This document shows, one piece after another, positions 8,584-17,490 of a stretch of 64,000 nucleotides of DNA. How positions within the stretch are numbered: the first letter of the stretch is position 1; the number at the start of each line of letters is the position of its first letter. The translations under genes and the position numbers were made by a program. This DNA is from Planctomycetota bacterium (GTDB lineage Bacteria > Planctomycetota > PUPC01 > JACPCR01): contig JAQBXN010000018.1 in NCBI GenBank assembly GCA_027625095.1, positions 30,731 through 94,730 of the forward strand. Reading direction: 5' to 3'. The notes beneath the pieces are model-generated. The model was not told the origin of the DNA, did no database searches, and saw only the letters and a list, made by a program, of their open reading frames with translations.

Positions 8584-9606
8584 ATGAGCGACACATTCAC
8601 CATCCCGCCGGAAGATCCCTGGTCAGATTCTGATCTGGAAAAAATCGGCCATCTCAAAGAGGCCATCACCAAAATCACAGCCCAGATTCGCAAAGCAGTT
8701 GTCGGCCAGGACACGGTCGTCCGGCTGTCACTGATCGGGCTGTTTTCAAAAGGGCACTGCCTCTTGATGGGAGTTCCGGGGCTTGGCAAGACCCTGTTGG
8801 TTCGAACGCTCGCATCCGGTCTTTCGCTGAAGTTTGCACGTGTTCAATTTACTCCAGACTTAATGCCGTCGGATATCACAGGAACTGAGGTAATCCAGGA
8901 AGACAAAGCAACTGGCGAACGACACTTCCGGTTCTTATCCGGCCCTATCTTCACCAACATACTTCTCGCCGACGAAATCAACCGAACCCCTCCCAAAACG
9001 CAAGCCGCTCTTCTGGAGGCAATGCAAGAAAAACAGGTCACCGTCGGCGGAGAAGCGAAGAAACTCGAACCACCGTTTTTTGTGATGGCGACCCAGAATC
9101 CCATCGAGCAGGAAGGAACTTATCCGCTGCCGGAGGCCCAGCTCGACCGTTTCATGTTCCAAATTAATGTCGGTTATCCGACGGAAGACGAAGAACGAAA
9201 AATCCTCGCGATGACCACATCCGGCTACATTCCCGATATCGAGCCAGTGCTTACGCAAGGAGAGATTCTCGACCTCCAAAGCCTCGTCCGGAAGGTCAAA
9301 ATCAGCGACGAAGTGATCACCTTCATTCTGCGGCTCGTGCGTTCGACTCGGAGTTCTGAAAAGGATGCACCGGACATCGTTCAGAAATGGGTCAACTGGG
9401 GCGCCAGCCCGAGGGCCAGCCAGAATCTGGTTATTGGCGCCAAAGCAGTCGCCATTCTTGACGGCAGAAGTGAAGTCCGAACCGAGGACGTCCTCGAAGT
9501 TGCCCACGCCGTCCTGGGTCATCGCATCATGCCCAACTTCGCCGCCGAGGCGGAAGGCATCACAAACGTACAGATCATTGATGAGTTGCTGAAAGTCGTG
9601 GCATAA
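8584..9606 (+). CDS. MoxR-family AAA+ ATPase, canonical
   Basis: A 340-aa protein with Walker A GVPGLGKT (Lys69), Walker B ILLADEIN and the family segment ATQNPIEQEGTYPLPEAQLD. An RBS-like GGAGG lies just before ATG 8584. The DUF58 gene follows after about 80 bases, the usual MoxR-DUF58 order. The product is a cytoplasmic AAA+ chaperone thought to act on the DUF58/VWA partner. The preceding diverged paralogue suggests that the two may form one hetero-oligomer. Confidence 0.95.
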   Translation: MSDTFTIPPEDPWSDSDLEKIGHLKEAITKITAQIRKAVVGQDTVVRLSLIGLFSKGHCLLMGVPGLGKTLLVRTLASGLSLKFARVQFTPDLMPSDITGTEVIQEDKATGERHFRFLSGPIFTNILLADEINRTPPKTQAALLEAMQEKQVTVGGEAKKLEPPFFVMATQNPIEQEGTYPLPEAQLDRFMFQINVGYPTEDEERKILAMTTSGYIPDIEPVLTQGEILDLQSLVRKVKISDEVITFILRLVRSTRSSEKDAPDIVQKWVNWGASPRASQNLVIGAKAVAILDGRSEVRTEDVLEVAHAVLGHRIMPNFAAEAEGITNVQIIDELLKVVA

Positions 9607-9687
9607 AGAAGGCATCGTCCTGTCACTATCCCGAACGAATTAGATTTACCCCACCACCCCATCACCCCACCACTCCATTCCTTTTCC

Positions 9688-10581
9688 ATGCCTGATTACT
9701 TCGATCCCCACATCATCGGCCGCATCAAGAATCTGACGGTTCGCAGCCAGCGTCTTGTTGAATCGTACATGGCTGGAATGCACACGAGCAGGCTTCGTGG
9801 AATCAGCACCGACTTTGCGCAGCACAGGCAGTACGTCCCGGGAGATGACCCGCGCCACCTCGATTGGAAAGCTTACGCCAAGACGGATCGCTTTTTTATC
9901 AAGGAGTACGAAGCAGAAACCAGCATGAAGGTTCATTTTCTGCTGGATTCGAGCCAGTCGATGTTCTTCAAGAGCGATGAAGCAGGCATGAGTAAATATG
10001 ACTACGCTGCCACCGTCCTGACCTCGCTTGCGTACATGCTCATGCAGCAACAGGACACATTTGGGCTCGTTGTGTTTGACGATGAAGTAAGAAGCTTCCT
10101 CCCGCCCAAAGGTTCAGGATTGCACTTCCGAAACATGGCTCGCGTCATCAGTGAGACTGAAGGCAGGATGCAGACCGGAATCAGCCGTACGCTCCGAAAC
10201 ATCGCTCCCCAACTGAAGCAACGCGGACTGGTCGTGGTCATCAGCGACTTCATCGACGACACCGATGACTTGGGCTTATCACTTGGGCAGTTGAGTTCCC
10301 AGGGGCAAGACGTGATTCTTTTTCATGTCGAAGATCCAGTCGAACGTGAGTTTCCATTTGTCGGTCAAAGCATTCTGAGCGGCCTGGAAAACGAAGGGAA
10401 ACTTCTGTGCGACCCACGCGATCTCCGCAATGCCTACCTTACGGAGCGTGACGAACATCTCGAAACCATCCGTAGTGCTTGCCTTCGTCTTGGTTTTCAG
10501 TTGGAGCACATGCCAACGGACGCGCCCATGGACGAAATACTTTCAGGTTTTCTGGCAATGCGGATGAAGAGGAATCGCTGA
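9688..10581 (+). CDS. DUF58 / von Willebrand A-like protein, MoxR partner
   Basis: The 297-aa protein has the DUF58 core 'YVPGDDPRHLDWKAYAKTD' at about residues 49-67 and a VWA-like metal site DSSQS (Asp87, Ser89, Ser91) in 'HFLLDSSQSMF'. No membrane segment is evident, so it should be cytoplasmic, perhaps bound to the DUF4175-like membrane protein of the same run. Proteins of this type are the likely clients of MoxR ATPases; related bat and nor/cox modules mature enzymes or maintain the envelope. Confidence 0.93.
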   Translation: MPDYFDPHIIGRIKNLTVRSQRLVESYMAGMHTSRLRGISTDFAQHRQYVPGDDPRHLDWKAYAKTDRFFIKEYEAETSMKVHFLLDSSQSMFFKSDEAGMSKYDYAATVLTSLAYMLMQQQDTFGLVVFDDEVRSFLPPKGSGLHFRNMARVISETEGRMQTGISRTLRNIAPQLKQRGLVVVISDFIDDTDDLGLSLGQLSSQGQDVILFHVEDPVEREFPFVGQSILSGLENEGKLLCDPRDLRNAYLTERDEHLETIRSACLRLGFQLEHMPTDAPMDEILSGFLAMRMKRNR

Positions 10582-10643
10582 ATGAAACAGAACCAGGGAT
10601 CGCCACAGGTGTCCGTCAGCCGGCTCACTCAGGGAGCACAAAA

Positions 10644-10877
10644 TTGAAGAATATTGATTTGGAAGTCCCGCTTCACAAAAGAGCAGAAATCTCCTTGAAA
10701 CAGGCTGTGACTAACCTCATTGCTGAGCATAAAAGAACGGCTGAGCCGTTAGTCATCTGGCGAAACGGCAAGGTCGAGATGGCAGACCCTCATGAAGTTG
10801 TAGGCCCAGATCTACCTGGCTCGGAAGCAATGCCTGTTGAAGCGGACAGCCTCGAACAGTCCAACCCCAATTCCTGA
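10644..10877 (+). CDS. small hypothetical protein (77 aa)
   Basis: The frame is open further upstream into the DUF58 gene, but a TTG at 10644 has a good GGGAG eight bases before it and gives a sensible protein starting LKNIDLEVPLHKR. It has a helical middle (EISLKQAVTNLIAEHKRT) and an acidic Pro-rich tail. I do not recognise a family. Its place between DUF58 and the giant propeller gene suggests translation with this operon. The ORF is short, so expression is not certain. Confidence 0.5.
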   Translation: MKNIDLEVPLHKRAEISLKQAVTNLIAEHKRTAEPLVIWRNGKVEMADPHEVVGPDLPGSEAMPVEADSLEQSNPNS

Positions 10878-10893
10878 ATGGTTCGCTTAATCA

Positions 10894-13800
10894 ATGATGT
10901 GGATTCGTTACTCTTTGTGGATTCTGTTTCTGTCGCTCTACTTTGCGCGACCTTCAGGAGCAGAAGAGACAGCAAACCCGGACGCCTCCCCCTCAGGCGA
11001 CTCAGATCAGAGCCTTCCGGACGCCGTCAAAGCCCCGTACGCCAATTACAAGCCTGACTTCATAGATAAGGTCGTCCCCAACAACCGAGCGCGGGAATAC
11101 GGGCCTTACATGGAAAACATGAAGCTCTCTTCCGAAAAGAGCTTCTTCACTCTTTCACTTGTCGAAGAGGATTCCAGGGCAAATGCGCTTGTCGATGCCG
11201 CGCTGAAGAAGGAAGAGGAGGGCCAATATCCCGAGGCTCTGAAGATGTACCAGATCGTGATCGACAAATACCCGGCCTCCCTGTTTCGGGTAAGCGATTA
11301 CGGAGTGTTCATCCCGATCTCCGATTACTGTCAGCGTCGAATCTTACGATTCCCCGATGGGGACCTGGCCTTCTATCGCACTCGCAATGACGCCCGCGCC
11401 AAAGAGGCATTCGAGCAGGCCCGGAGAAAACATTCTCTACTTGGGCTTGCCGAAGTTTATGGACAAATGCTGGCCACATCCTACGGCGGCAAAGCTGCGC
11501 TCGAACTTGGTAACGCAGCGCTCGACAAAGGCCATTACCTCGAAGCGCTGGAGTATCTCACGACAGTTCGAGACTTTTTTCCTGACAAACAACTCAGAAC
11601 TCCAGAACTCGATCTGAAGATTAATTATTGTGAAAAGATGTTGGGTAAGAAGGGTACGCCAGTCCGTGAGGATTCACCAAACGGCGACAACTCCAACTCC
11701 CTTACAGCTCAACAGCTCGGCAATTTCAAAGCCGTTGTTGCAAGCGCCGGTTACTCGAAACCAGCCTTCCATTCCCAGCCCACAAGCTACCCCAATGTGT
11801 CGGCTGATGACTACACCATGTTTCCTCCAACCAACGACCCGCTGGCGCTCAACCCGCCTGTCTGGACCAAACCGCTTCCCGGTTCACGTCGTGACTTTCA
11901 TGTTTACACACATCCCGTCGTAACGGAGCGGAGCATCATCTATCGGCACAAAAACATCATTTACTCGCGTTCCATTCTGAACGGTGAGTTGCGGTGGATG
12001 AACGATCTTGGGGGACGTGTCGTCTGGCAGGACTGGTATGCCAGGCAATACCCGCAGGACAACTTGCTCGTGCAAGACGGGCTTGTCTTCACCCCGATTT
12101 ACAAAATTGGTGAATCGCTCGTGGCTCTTGATGAAGTGACCGGCCAGATGCGTTGGGCCTACGGGCCGATGGTTGCTTCGTCGGAGGAGGAAGCAAACCT
12201 TCGCTTCGGATCGGCGCCGACCGGCGGACCGCGCACCATTTTCGCCAGTTACATACAAGACAATGTCGAAGGCCAGACACACATTGATTCCGAGTACGGC
12301 ATCATCGCCTTCGAGAGCACTACTGGCCGCGTACGCTGGAAATCATCTCTGTGCCGACTGCGGCCCGGAAAATTCGCCGGTGCTTTTCGTCAACGTCGCA
12401 ACCGTATACGCAGTTTCAGCTCGCCCCCCCTCTACCATCAGGGGACAGTCTACCACACGACAAATGCCGGAACAGTTGCAGCCGTCGACGCACTTTCCGG
12501 AAGGGTTAAATGGTTGATGAGGTATCCCTATCTCGATCAGGTACACGATGCCACTCGAGAGTACAACAGGCTTGAGCAGATCTACGGCGGGACAGAATGG
12601 GTTCGGCCGCACTATGGCATGTTCTGGTTGAACCAGCCTCCCCTACTTGTCGGAGAAACCCTTTACGTTGTTCCAGTCGATTCAAATTTTTTGTATGCGA
12701 TTCATCGCCGGACGGGAGCGACCAAATGGACAAAGGCGAAACTGACCGAGGGCTTCAATCACCTGATGGGCCCGATAGACACCGGCGAACTCGTCATCGT
12801 TGGCAACGGCCGGAATGGAAAACTCTTCGGGAGCAGCAGCCCATCCGGGCATCCCGTCCATCTGCTCAATCCGGAGACCGGTGAGACAGTCTGGGAAGCA
12901 CCCGACTTGATCCTCCGCGAGGAGAAGCCGGTGATGAACCATTACATATATGACTCGCCCGCCTGGTACGGGATTAATACACGCTGGTTTGAAATTGCCG
13001 CCCGGCCATTCCTCTCACGCGACGGCAAACTGAACATGAGTTACTTCACAGATGTCAGCGTCTGGTGGCGGCCAGGATGCCAGGTGTTCCATCAAACTGA
13101 ACTTGATCTCAAACAGCGAACAATCACCGCTCAGAGGCGTTACTACACGGGCGCCCTTCTCACCCATTGCCATTACGCAATCAACGAAGCCGCACCGAAA
13201 GACCTTGAAACGTTCGAGAAGCTGCCGCAGAAGGACGACGGGATAAACCACCGGATCCAGGTCATGAAAGAAATCATTGCCGACACCGTCCCCGTAAATA
13301 AACACGGGCCACTCATGCCATTTTCAAGAGTTACATTCAGCCGGTACGGAGAGCCCTTTGAACTACGCGTCGGGGCACGCAACATTGAGATGACCTACGA
13401 TCGTGCCGCCGTTCAAAATGCTCTGAAGGGCAAGAGCGATCCTGACAGCATATTCGCCAACGCCGAACTGACCTTTGCTGATGCGAGGTACGAGGATTCG
13501 GCGAAGTTTCTTCGAACCTGCCTTGACACCATTTCATCAGAAGATCTGGACTACCGTGCAGCCATCAACCAACAGCTCTTTCAGGTACACCGGCGTCTGG
13601 CGAGGGCTGCCATCCGGGCGGGCCGCAAAGAACAGGAAATCGAAAACGTCATCGGTATGAGCCGCACCGGCAGCACACTGTCTGAAGAAGTCGAAACGCT
13701 TTTCGCCCTGTCCGAAGCTTACGAACGAAACGGCGACCTTGAACAGTCTGCCCGCTGTCTGAGAAGCATCATCCGAACTTACGGGCTGCACGAGTATCCT

Positions 13801-15600
13801 ATTCCATCTCTCCTCTCGGCCGAACGAGAGCGAATCACGCAGTCCTCAGACGCCATCTTTGATCGATTTAAGGGTTTGGCAGGGAAGTCGATTTATGAGA
13901 AAGAAGTATCCACTAGCCTCAGCCTGATTAAGCAAGGCCTCCCGCTCTACTTCAGCACCCTGTCGCCCCTCCAGAAAACACTCACCGTCCGAGCTGGAGA
14001 GTTAGCCGCCAGCCGACTGTTTGCACTGAAGAAGCAATCCCAAGAGTTCGCCGGGAGCATGGATGTGGCCGCGCTGTCGGCACTGACCCAAACGGATTCT
14101 GAAGATGAAAGACTTCAAAGACTCTGGGAATTCCCGGGGACACCGGCAGCACAAAAGGTCATCGACGATTTGTCCACAACTTTGACGCAATTGTCCCCCG
14201 CAAATGCTCGTATGCGCCGCTGGCATCTTGCAGATGCGGCTCGAATATGCCGTTTGAATCTGACACCAGAGGTGGAAAAAGCAGTTCATGTCATCCCAGG
14301 CCGGCCTGATCCGCTTGTTCCCTCGACTTCTGAAACACAACTGAAATTTGAAGATGAAGGCGGTACCGCATGGCTTGTTCTCGAGCGTCGCGGGAACAGG
14401 CAGGACCACGCCAACCTCCTCTTTCTCGGCGGCCGGGTTCGGAAACGATTCGACAACAAGTTTATCGTCACCGCCGTCGATCTGAATGACGGCAAGACTC
14501 TGTGGCAGACACCTCCTTTCAGGCTGAAAGGGAAGGGAGAAGAACCCGGTTTTTTTGAGGCATTTGTGATCGGAGACCAGGTGGTTGTCCACGGTCTCTT
14601 CGATGTGATCGCTTTTGGAATTGGTGACGGAAAGGAACTGTGGCACTACCGTGCTCCGTTCGATTTTGAAATCCGGCATGCCGAAATGAACGGGGACCTT
14701 TTGATTCTCGCGGGCGAGGCAGAGACACTTGCGCTCTACCTGTTTAGCGACAGCCCAGCGGGAGAAGTGGCGTGGCAGGAAAAGGAAGATGGCGACATTT
14801 ACCTTCCTCCCTATTTCCACAAAGATCGCCTGGTCAGCGTCCGCAAGCTGCCGTTTAACGTAACAGTAAGGTATCGCTCAACAGGGAAACTTATCGGTCG
14901 CCTGGCTGTCCCCGATCTTTCACTCCATCAGAATCATCCGCTATTCGAAACCGGCCACGAGGCCCTTTCCGCCGCGCATGAAGATAACCATCTCGTGCTG
15001 ACTGATGGCTGGTATTACATCAACATCGAAATCGAAAAAATGCGGATCGTCTGGAAGCGATACATCGATGCGAATGACACCACCCGGAATCCCGCGATTC
15101 GGTTCGCTCTTGGAGGCGAATATCTGGCTGTCGTCAAAGAAGACTTTGATGTGAAGACTATTTACATGCTCTCAAGCCGTACTGGCGAAATTCTTTGGAA
15201 CACGGACCCAAAGGTCGCAGAGACGCCACGGCCAATGCATTCAATGATGATAGTCGGCGAAAAGCTTTACGGAATAGCTATCCATCCCGGTCAGGGCTTC
15301 TACTGGAAGGCGATGGACTGCAAGACCGGCAAGACAGAGTTTCAAATGGAGGTAAAGGATTACCAGGCCAAGCCTGAGGTAAGGCTCTTCCCAAGACCGT
15401 TTGGAAATTTCGCGATAGCCCTTATCAAGGATCGGCAGGAGTTCGAAATAAAAACTCTAAATCTGCAGACTGGAGAAGTAGCCTACACTCTTAAGAAAAA
15501 AGGCGTTGGTGATTTCGGCGAACATGGCCGAGTCTCAGCAACCGTTCAGAGTCAAAAGGTGATCCTGCTCAGTAAGGATGAACTCGGCATTGCCAAGTAA
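10894..15600 (+). CDS. exported giant TPR / PQQ beta-propeller protein (1568 aa)
   Basis: An N-terminal signal peptide (MMWIRYSLWILFLSLYFARP) is followed by TPR-like helices (about residues 80-250), a PQQ-type propeller (about 330-720, repeats such as 'LNGELRWMNDLGGRVVWQ' and 'DALSGRVKWLM'), a second TPR stretch (about 860-1000) and a second propeller (about 1130-1560, for example 'LSSRTGEILWN'). No quinone-enzyme active site is apparent, so the propellers are likely binding scaffolds. It closes the MoxR/DUF58 run. It could be a client or periplasmic effector of that system; this is inference from position. Confidence 0.82.
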   Translation: MMWIRYSLWILFLSLYFARPSGAEETANPDASPSGDSDQSLPDAVKAPYANYKPDFIDKVVPNNRAREYGPYMENMKLSSEKSFFTLSLVEEDSRANALVDAALKKEEEGQYPEALKMYQIVIDKYPASLFRVSDYGVFIPISDYCQRRILRFPDGDLAFYRTRNDARAKEAFEQARRKHSLLGLAEVYGQMLATSYGGKAALELGNAALDKGHYLEALEYLTTVRDFFPDKQLRTPELDLKINYCEKMLGKKGTPVREDSPNGDNSNSLTAQQLGNFKAVVASAGYSKPAFHSQPTSYPNVSADDYTMFPPTNDPLALNPPVWTKPLPGSRRDFHVYTHPVVTERSIIYRHKNIIYSRSILNGELRWMNDLGGRVVWQDWYARQYPQDNLLVQDGLVFTPIYKIGESLVALDEVTGQMRWAYGPMVASSEEEANLRFGSAPTGGPRTIFASYIQDNVEGQTHIDSEYGIIAFESTTGRVRWKSSLCRLRPGKFAGAFRQRRNRIRSFSSPPLYHQGTVYHTTNAGTVAAVDALSGRVKWLMRYPYLDQVHDATREYNRLEQIYGGTEWVRPHYGMFWLNQPPLLVGETLYVVPVDSNFLYAIHRRTGATKWTKAKLTEGFNHLMGPIDTGELVIVGNGRNGKLFGSSSPSGHPVHLLNPETGETVWEAPDLILREEKPVMNHYIYDSPAWYGINTRWFEIAARPFLSRDGKLNMSYFTDVSVWWRPGCQVFHQTELDLKQRTITAQRRYYTGALLTHCHYAINEAAPKDLETFEKLPQKDDGINHRIQVMKEIIADTVPVNKHGPLMPFSRVTFSRYGEPFELRVGARNIEMTYDRAAVQNALKGKSDPDSIFANAELTFADARYEDSAKFLRTCLDTISSEDLDYRAAINQQLFQVHRRLARAAIRAGRKEQEIENVIGMSRTGSTLSEEVETLFALSEAYERNGDLEQSARCLRSIIRTYGLHEYPIPSLLSAERERITQSSDAIFDRFKGLAGKSIYEKEVSTSLSLIKQGLPLYFSTLSPLQKTLTVRAGELAASRLFALKKQSQEFAGSMDVAALSALTQTDSEDERLQRLWEFPGTPAAQKVIDDLSTTLTQLSPANARMRRWHLADAARICRLNLTPEVEKAVHVIPGRPDPLVPSTSETQLKFEDEGGTAWLVLERRGNRQDHANLLFLGGRVRKRFDNKFIVTAVDLNDGKTLWQTPPFRLKGKGEEPGFFEAFVIGDQVVVHGLFDVIAFGIGDGKELWHYRAPFDFEIRHAEMNGDLLILAGEAETLALYLFSDSPAGEVAWQEKEDGDIYLPPYFHKDRLVSVRKLPFNVTVRYRSTGKLIGRLAVPDLSLHQNHPLFETGHEALSAAHEDNHLVLTDGWYYINIEIEKMRIVWKRYIDANDTTRNPAIRFALGGEYLAVVKEDFDVKTIYMLSSRTGEILWNTDPKVAETPRPMHSMMIVGEKLYGIAIHPGQGFYWKAMDCKTGKTEFQMEVKDYQAKPEVRLFPRPFGNFAIALIKDRQEFEIKTLNLQTGEVAYTLKKKGVGDFGEHGRVSATVQSQKVILLSKDELGIAK

Positions 15601-15627
15601 CGTAGCCGCATGCTGCCAGGTTGCAGG
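15601..15627. repeat. half copy of the 4190-4262 palindromic element
   Basis: CGTAGCCGCATGCTGCCAG followed by GTTGCAGG begins on the first base after the stop codon of the giant propeller gene. It matches one arm of the inverted repeat at 4190-4262. Confidence 0.6.
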
Positions 15628-15694
15628 CTCTCCCGAAAGTCAGCGCCTTGTTGTCGCGATTCTACTGCGCCATATATCTCTGGAAGCCGGCCTG

Positions 15695-16402
15695 ATGAAA
15701 GCCCTCCTACTTCCATTACTTTCCCTTTTGTGCCCACCGGCAGCCATGGCTGAACAAGCTAAAGACATCGTAATTTTCTCCGACAGTTTTGAAGACAGTC
15801 TCAAAAACTGGACTGTTGAATGTTGGGAAAAAGACAAGGTCGATGTGACCCACAGAGCCGGAAGAATGCATGTCGTCACCCGCGACACCGACAACGGTGT
15901 AATGATCTGGCTCAAGAAGGAATTGCCGGAAGACTTCATCTTCGAGTTCGATGTGACACCTCACTCGGAGAGTGGATTCTTCCTGATCTTTTTCAACACT
16001 CAGCACAAAGACGGAAAAGACATCCTTGAGGAAGCTGTGCTGAATGACAAGAGTGCCCCTACGTTGTTCAAGAAGTACACCAAGAGCGACATCAATGGTT
16101 ACCACATTTCATTTCGCCGAAACGAAGTAGCTGACTGCAACCTCCGTAAGAACTCCGGGATGGCCCTTCTAAAGAAACACATTCTGCCTGACCTGCTCAA
16201 GAAAGATGAGATGCACCACGTCTCCCTGACCAGAAAAGCTGGAAGAATCAAACTCACGGTGGGCGACAATGTGTTTATGGACTGCGAGGATGATGGCGAA
16301 AAGAACGGAGCAATCTGGAGGAAGGGACGAATTGGTTTCAGACAGGTGTATGACTCGGTCGGGTCTTACGACAATGTAAGACTGACGGAATTGAAGGACT
16401 GA
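15695..16402 (+). CDS. secreted concanavalin-like (DUF1961/DUF6250-type) protein
   Basis: From ATG 15695 the product is 235 aa with a clear signal peptide (MKALLLPLLSLLCPPAAMA). The mature part starts with 'FSDSFEDSLKNWTVE' and contains 'CNLRKNSG' and 'GRIGFRQVYDSVGSYDNVR', typical of jelly-roll glucanase-like domains annotated as DUF1961 or DUF6250. Such domains bind or cut polysaccharide, but no catalytic residues can be assigned. The frame is open back to 15578 through the half repeat, which I reject as coding. The P1 peptidase starts two bases after its stop. Confidence 0.7.
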   Translation: MKALLLPLLSLLCPPAAMAEQAKDIVIFSDSFEDSLKNWTVECWEKDKVDVTHRAGRMHVVTRDTDNGVMIWLKKELPEDFIFEFDVTPHSESGFFLIFFNTQHKDGKDILEEAVLNDKSAPTLFKKYTKSDINGYHISFRRNEVADCNLRKNSGMALLKKHILPDLLKKDEMHHVSLTRKAGRIKLTVGDNVFMDCEDDGEKNGAIWRKGRIGFRQVYDSVGSYDNVRLTELKD

Positions 16403-16404
16403 AG

Positions 16405-17490
16405 ATGAGCCGCGCACGACTCAGAGAACTCGGCATCACCATCGGCGATCACCCAACAGGCCAGTTCAATGCAATCACTGATGTCCCGGGTGTCCTCGTC
16501 GGCCATAGCACCATCATCAAAGACGAACCGCGTATAGCACGAACCGGCGTTACGGTAATCGTGCCCCGCGAGGGCGAAATCTGGAACGATCACGCCTTCG
16601 CGGGAATCTACTCTCTGAACGGGGCCGGTGAGATGACTGGGTCTCACTGGATTGAAGAGGCGGGCCTCCTGGCAACTCCCATCGCCATTACGAATACGCA
16701 TCAAGTCGGCGTTGTGCGCGACAGCCTTATTGAGTGGGCTGTTGAAAACGGCCAACTTGAAACCTGGACTCTGCCAGTAGTCGCCGAGACATATGATGGA
16801 AGGCTTAATGATATCGCCGCTTTTCACGTAAGAAGGGAACATGTCTACGAAGCCATGAGGATTGCCAGCAGCGGACCCGTCGCAGAAGGAAATGTTGGCG
16901 GAGGAACGGGCATGTGCTGCCATGGATTCAAAGGTGGGATTGGAACTGCATCACGGCGAGTTGAAGTTTGTGGACTGGAGTGCTCCATCGGAGTCCTCGT
17001 CCAGGCCAATTACGGGAGTCGTCAGCATTTAAGGGTTGATGGCGTGCCGGTCGGAAGAGAAATTGAGAGTCGCCTGAAGGCAATTCAGCCCGATCCTCCC
17101 TCAAACGGGGACGGATCGATTATTGTCATCATCGCTACGGACGCCCCCCTGGTGCCAGTGCAATGTCAGCGGCTTGCTCAGCGTGCAACCCTGGGAGTCG
17201 GGCGCGTTGGCGGTATGGGTCACAACGGCAGCGGCGACATCTTTCTCGCCTTCAGCACGGGCAACCACATTCCTGCCGGTCCAGGCCAACTTTACGATCT
17301 TCAAATGCTTCCGAACGATTCAATGAATCGACTCTTTGAGGCCACCGTCGAGTCGGTCGAAGAATCGATCCTCAACGCCCTGACCTCAGCAGAAACGATG
17401 AGCGGCCTGAAAGGCACAGTGGAAGCTATCCCCTTGGGCCTGCTGAAGGAAGTTATGGCTGCGCACCGACCCGACTATCACTTCACTTGA
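16405..17490 (+). CDS. P1 family peptidase (S58, DmpA/BapA-like)
   Basis: The 361-aa protein matches the self-cleaving L-aminopeptidase D-Ala-esterase family, starting 'LGITIGDHPTGQFNAITDVPG'. The autocleavage and nucleophile site is expected between Gly237 and Ser238 in NGDGSIIVIIATDAP, followed by the family segment 'GHNGSGDIFLAFSTGN'. No signal peptide is seen, so it should be cytoplasmic. It is translationally close to the preceding secreted protein. Its 3' end overlaps the convergent heparinase-like gene by eight bases. Confidence 0.93.
   Translation: MSRARLRELGITIGDHPTGQFNAITDVPGVLVGHSTIIKDEPRIARTGVTVIVPREGEIWNDHAFAGIYSLNGAGEMTGSHWIEEAGLLATPIAITNTHQVGVVRDSLIEWAVENGQLETWTLPVVAETYDGRLNDIAAFHVRREHVYEAMRIASSGPVAEGNVGGGTGMCCHGFKGGIGTASRRVEVCGLECSIGVLVQANYGSRQHLRVDGVPVGREIESRLKAIQPDPPSNGDGSIIVIIATDAPLVPVQCQRLAQRATLGVGRVGGMGHNGSGDIFLAFSTGNHIPAGPGQLYDLQMLPNDSMNRLFEATVESVEESILNALTSAETMSGLKGTVEAIPLGLLKEVMAAHRPDYHFT

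Noticed and set aside
14002..14820. 272-aa minus-strand ORF
   Set aside because: Antisense to the giant propeller gene, which has clear repeats in its own frame.
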